NCBI GenBank assembly: GCA_005239845.1
Contig: SBBD01000153.1
Span: 1 to 6,137, forward strand
From: an archaeon
GTDB lineage: Archaea; Micrarchaeota; Micrarchaeia; Norongarragalinales; SBBD01
DNA length: 6,137 bases
Direction of reading: 5' to 3'
A program made the position numbers and the translations under genes. The notes under the pieces are model-generated. The model searched no databases, was not told the origin of the DNA, and saw only the letters and a list, made by a program, of their open reading frames with translations. This document shows positions 5,507 to 6,137 of this stretch, in pieces; within the stretch, counting starts at the first letter, position 1; each line of letters begins with the position of its first letter.

Positions 5507-5543
5507 AGGCAAAGGAATCACGATGGACTGGAGCTAGTGAAAG
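5506..5543 (+). pseudogene. Relic second copy of the trxB 3' end
   Basis: This is direct repeat copy 2. Bases 5508-5537 read GKGITMDWS and then TAG, matching GKGITIDWS and TGA at the true end of trxB. Two of the changes are in the codons of Ile/Met and Asp (ATT/ATG and GAT/GAC). A TAG stop lies in the same frame just upstream at 5496-5498, so this is not an expressed extension. It is either the remnant of a tandem trxB duplication or the original gene end displaced by an insertion. Confidence 0.6.
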
Positions 5544-5565
5544 CCGGATGGACTGATGCGTCAAT

Positions 5566-5586
5566 CCCCAAACTATTGTTTGGAGG
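5566..5586. repeat. Small hairpin in the trxB-antitoxin spacer
   Basis: CCAAAC (5568-5573) and GTTTGG (5578-5583) pair perfectly around a TATT loop, and two more C-G pairs can form if A5584 bulges out. No T-run follows directly. The remainder of the spacer, about 5587-5690, shows no gene or clear motif. Confidence 0.45.
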
Positions 5587-5713
5587 TTGCCTTGTTATTA
5601 GAATGCCAACGAAAAAGGGGGACATCTCCTTTCCCAGGAAACAACGATTCTTCAGGCGGTCAGCCCAAGCACTTCACAACTAGCTTGCGGGATGATATAA
5701 AAATACCATAAAA

Positions 5714-5721
5714 TTTATATA
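5714..5721 (+). promoter_or_regulatory. TATA box of the toxin-antitoxin operon
   Basis: TTTATATA at 5714-5721 is a consensus archaeal TATA box in a strongly AT-rich island (about 5691-5741). About 25 bases on from its centre is 5742-5744, the first in-frame ATG, so the mRNA may be leaderless. Confidence 0.6.
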
Positions 5722-5724
5722 TGT

Positions 5725-5738
5725 ATTATTTGTATAAT
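5725..5738. promoter_or_regulatory. Candidate operator (inverted repeat) of the antitoxin
   Basis: ATTAT at 5725-5729 and ATAAT at 5734-5738 form an inverted repeat with a four-base spacer between the TATA box and the start. Ribbon-helix-helix antitoxins usually repress their own promoter by binding such sites. AT-rich DNA makes short inverted repeats by chance, so this is only a candidate. Confidence 0.3.
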
Positions 5739-5742
5739 TTTG

Positions 5743-6015
5743 ATGGTGAGGAGAATGAACATCAGCATGCATTTTGAAGGGTATGCGGAAAAGATTATCG
5801 CCGAGGCCCTACGCCAAGGCTTAGTGAAGACCAAGGCGGAGGCGTTGAGGCTGGGCCTGCTCGAGCTGAATGACAAGTACGGTTTAGTCGCTACGGACCT
5901 TGAGCAGAAGGAGCTGGAACAAGACCTCGCGGAGTTTGACCGCATGGAAAAACGGCTTGCCGCGAAAAGCACAAAGCTTCACCATGCCAAGAGTATCGAC
6001 GAAATATTTGCTTGA
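5743..6015 (+). CDS. Antitoxin, probable ribbon-helix-helix type
   Basis: This 90-residue protein would neutralise the toxin encoded just after it and repress the operon. The N-terminus looks like a ribbon-helix-helix DNA-binding fold: a short strand NISMHF (about 6-11), a first helix GYAEKIIAEALRQG (13-26), a second helix KTKAEALRLGLLELNDKYG (29-47). Residues 51-90 are charged and helical, as in toxin-wrapping tails, and end in SIDEIFA. Possible starts are TTG 5740, ATG 5743, GTG 5746 and ATG 5755. I prefer 5743 because the TATA box predicts transcription to start there. GGTGAGGAG at 5745-5753 is too close to the ATG at 5755 to act as its ribosome binding site. The stop overlaps the toxin start by four bases. 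The exact antitoxin family is not identified. Confidence 0.8.
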   Translation: MVRRMNISMHFEGYAEKIIAEALRQGLVKTKAEALRLGLLELNDKYGLVATDLEQKELEQDLAEFDRMEKRLAAKSTKLHHAKSIDEIFA

Positions 6016-6137
6016 GGCGCATCGGCTTGTACGAACTCTACTATACCGATGAATTCAAGCGTGACGTCAAAAGGCTGGACGGTTCCATGCAAGCACGGCT
6101 TAGGAAAGCAATTGAAAAAATCATGCAAGACCCGACC
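6012..6137 (+). CDS. RelE/ParE-superfamily toxin, N-terminal part only
   Basis: The first 42 residues are visible, and the window ends inside the gene. YELYYTDEFKRDVKRLDGSM (residues 7-26) followed by ARLRKAIEKIMQDPT fits the start of RelE/ParE-fold toxins: an early strand, then two helices, with the F-x-(K/R)-D-x-x-(K/R)-L pattern and the DPT turn. RelE members cleave mRNA on the ribosome, while ParE members poison gyrase. The catalytic C-terminal residues lie outside the window, so the target cannot be told. The start is TTG at 6012, whose TTGA overlaps the antitoxin stop. No good ribosome binding site precedes it, which fits translational coupling. Confidence 0.8.
   Translation, partial: MRRIGLYELYYTDEFKRDVKRLDGSMQARLRKAIEKIMQDPT

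Noticed and set aside
5501..5683. A 60-codon open frame after the hairpin
   Set aside because: It starts inside the palindrome, runs in a different frame from the trxB-end relic, and its translation has no recognisable feature.
1..6137. CRISPR array or insertion sequence
   Set aside because: No regularly spaced repeats, transposase-like frame or terminal inverted repeats were seen. The only direct repeat is the trxB end pair.

Overview
This window comes from an archaeon. The first 2.6 kb is the distal part of the archaeal spc-type ribosomal protein operon, in the order eL32 (3' part only), eL19, uL18, uS5, uL30. The presence of eL32 and eL19 and the archaeal/eukaryotic forms of the other three proteins exclude a bacterium. 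The DNA is moderately GC-rich. Start codons include TTG and GTG, and promoter candidates are TATA-like (TTTATATA, TTAAATT, TTAAAAT). A DPANN lineage such as Diapherotrites or Micrarchaeota is a reasonable guess from the broken ribosomal synteny and the mix of neighbours, but nothing in the window proves it.

Layout: (1) 1-2586, the tightly packed ribosomal genes, including a 4-base TTGA overlap between eL19 and uL18 and a uS5 with an acidic C-terminal tail of about 50 residues. (2) 2587-2688, a short spacer with a T-run that could end the operon and a TATA-like element placed for a leaderless start. uL15 and SecY, which usually follow uL30 in archaea, are absent. (3) 2689-4173, a 494-residue protein whose C-terminal half looks like a CYTH (triphosphate tunnel) domain with a degenerate ExExK signature. 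Its N-terminal half is unrecognised. (4) 4174-4513, a protein-free spacer that appears to hold a complete box C/D sRNA gene: TATA box, box C, D', C', D and a T-run. Its D' guide matches a conserved 16S rRNA stretch. A weaker hairpin structure follows, then the promoter of the next gene. (5) 4514-5449, a thioredoxin reductase. (6) 5450-5742, a spacer holding a 37-nt hairpin and a degenerate second copy of the last codons of the reductase gene, followed by a very AT-rich promoter. (7) 5743-6137, a toxin-antitoxin pair: a ribbon-helix-helix antitoxin and the first 42 residues of a RelE/ParE-like toxin cut by the window end.

Together the left half is translation machinery, and the putative sRNA in the middle would guide 2'-O-methylation of rRNA, so it is also linked to ribosome production. 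The CYTH protein, reductase and toxin-antitoxin module each seem to have their own promoter and are not obviously linked in function. No CRISPR array, insertion sequence, tRNA or rRNA gene was seen. The least explained items are the CYTH fusion protein, the sRNA and its second guide target, and the duplicated reductase gene end beside the long hairpin.
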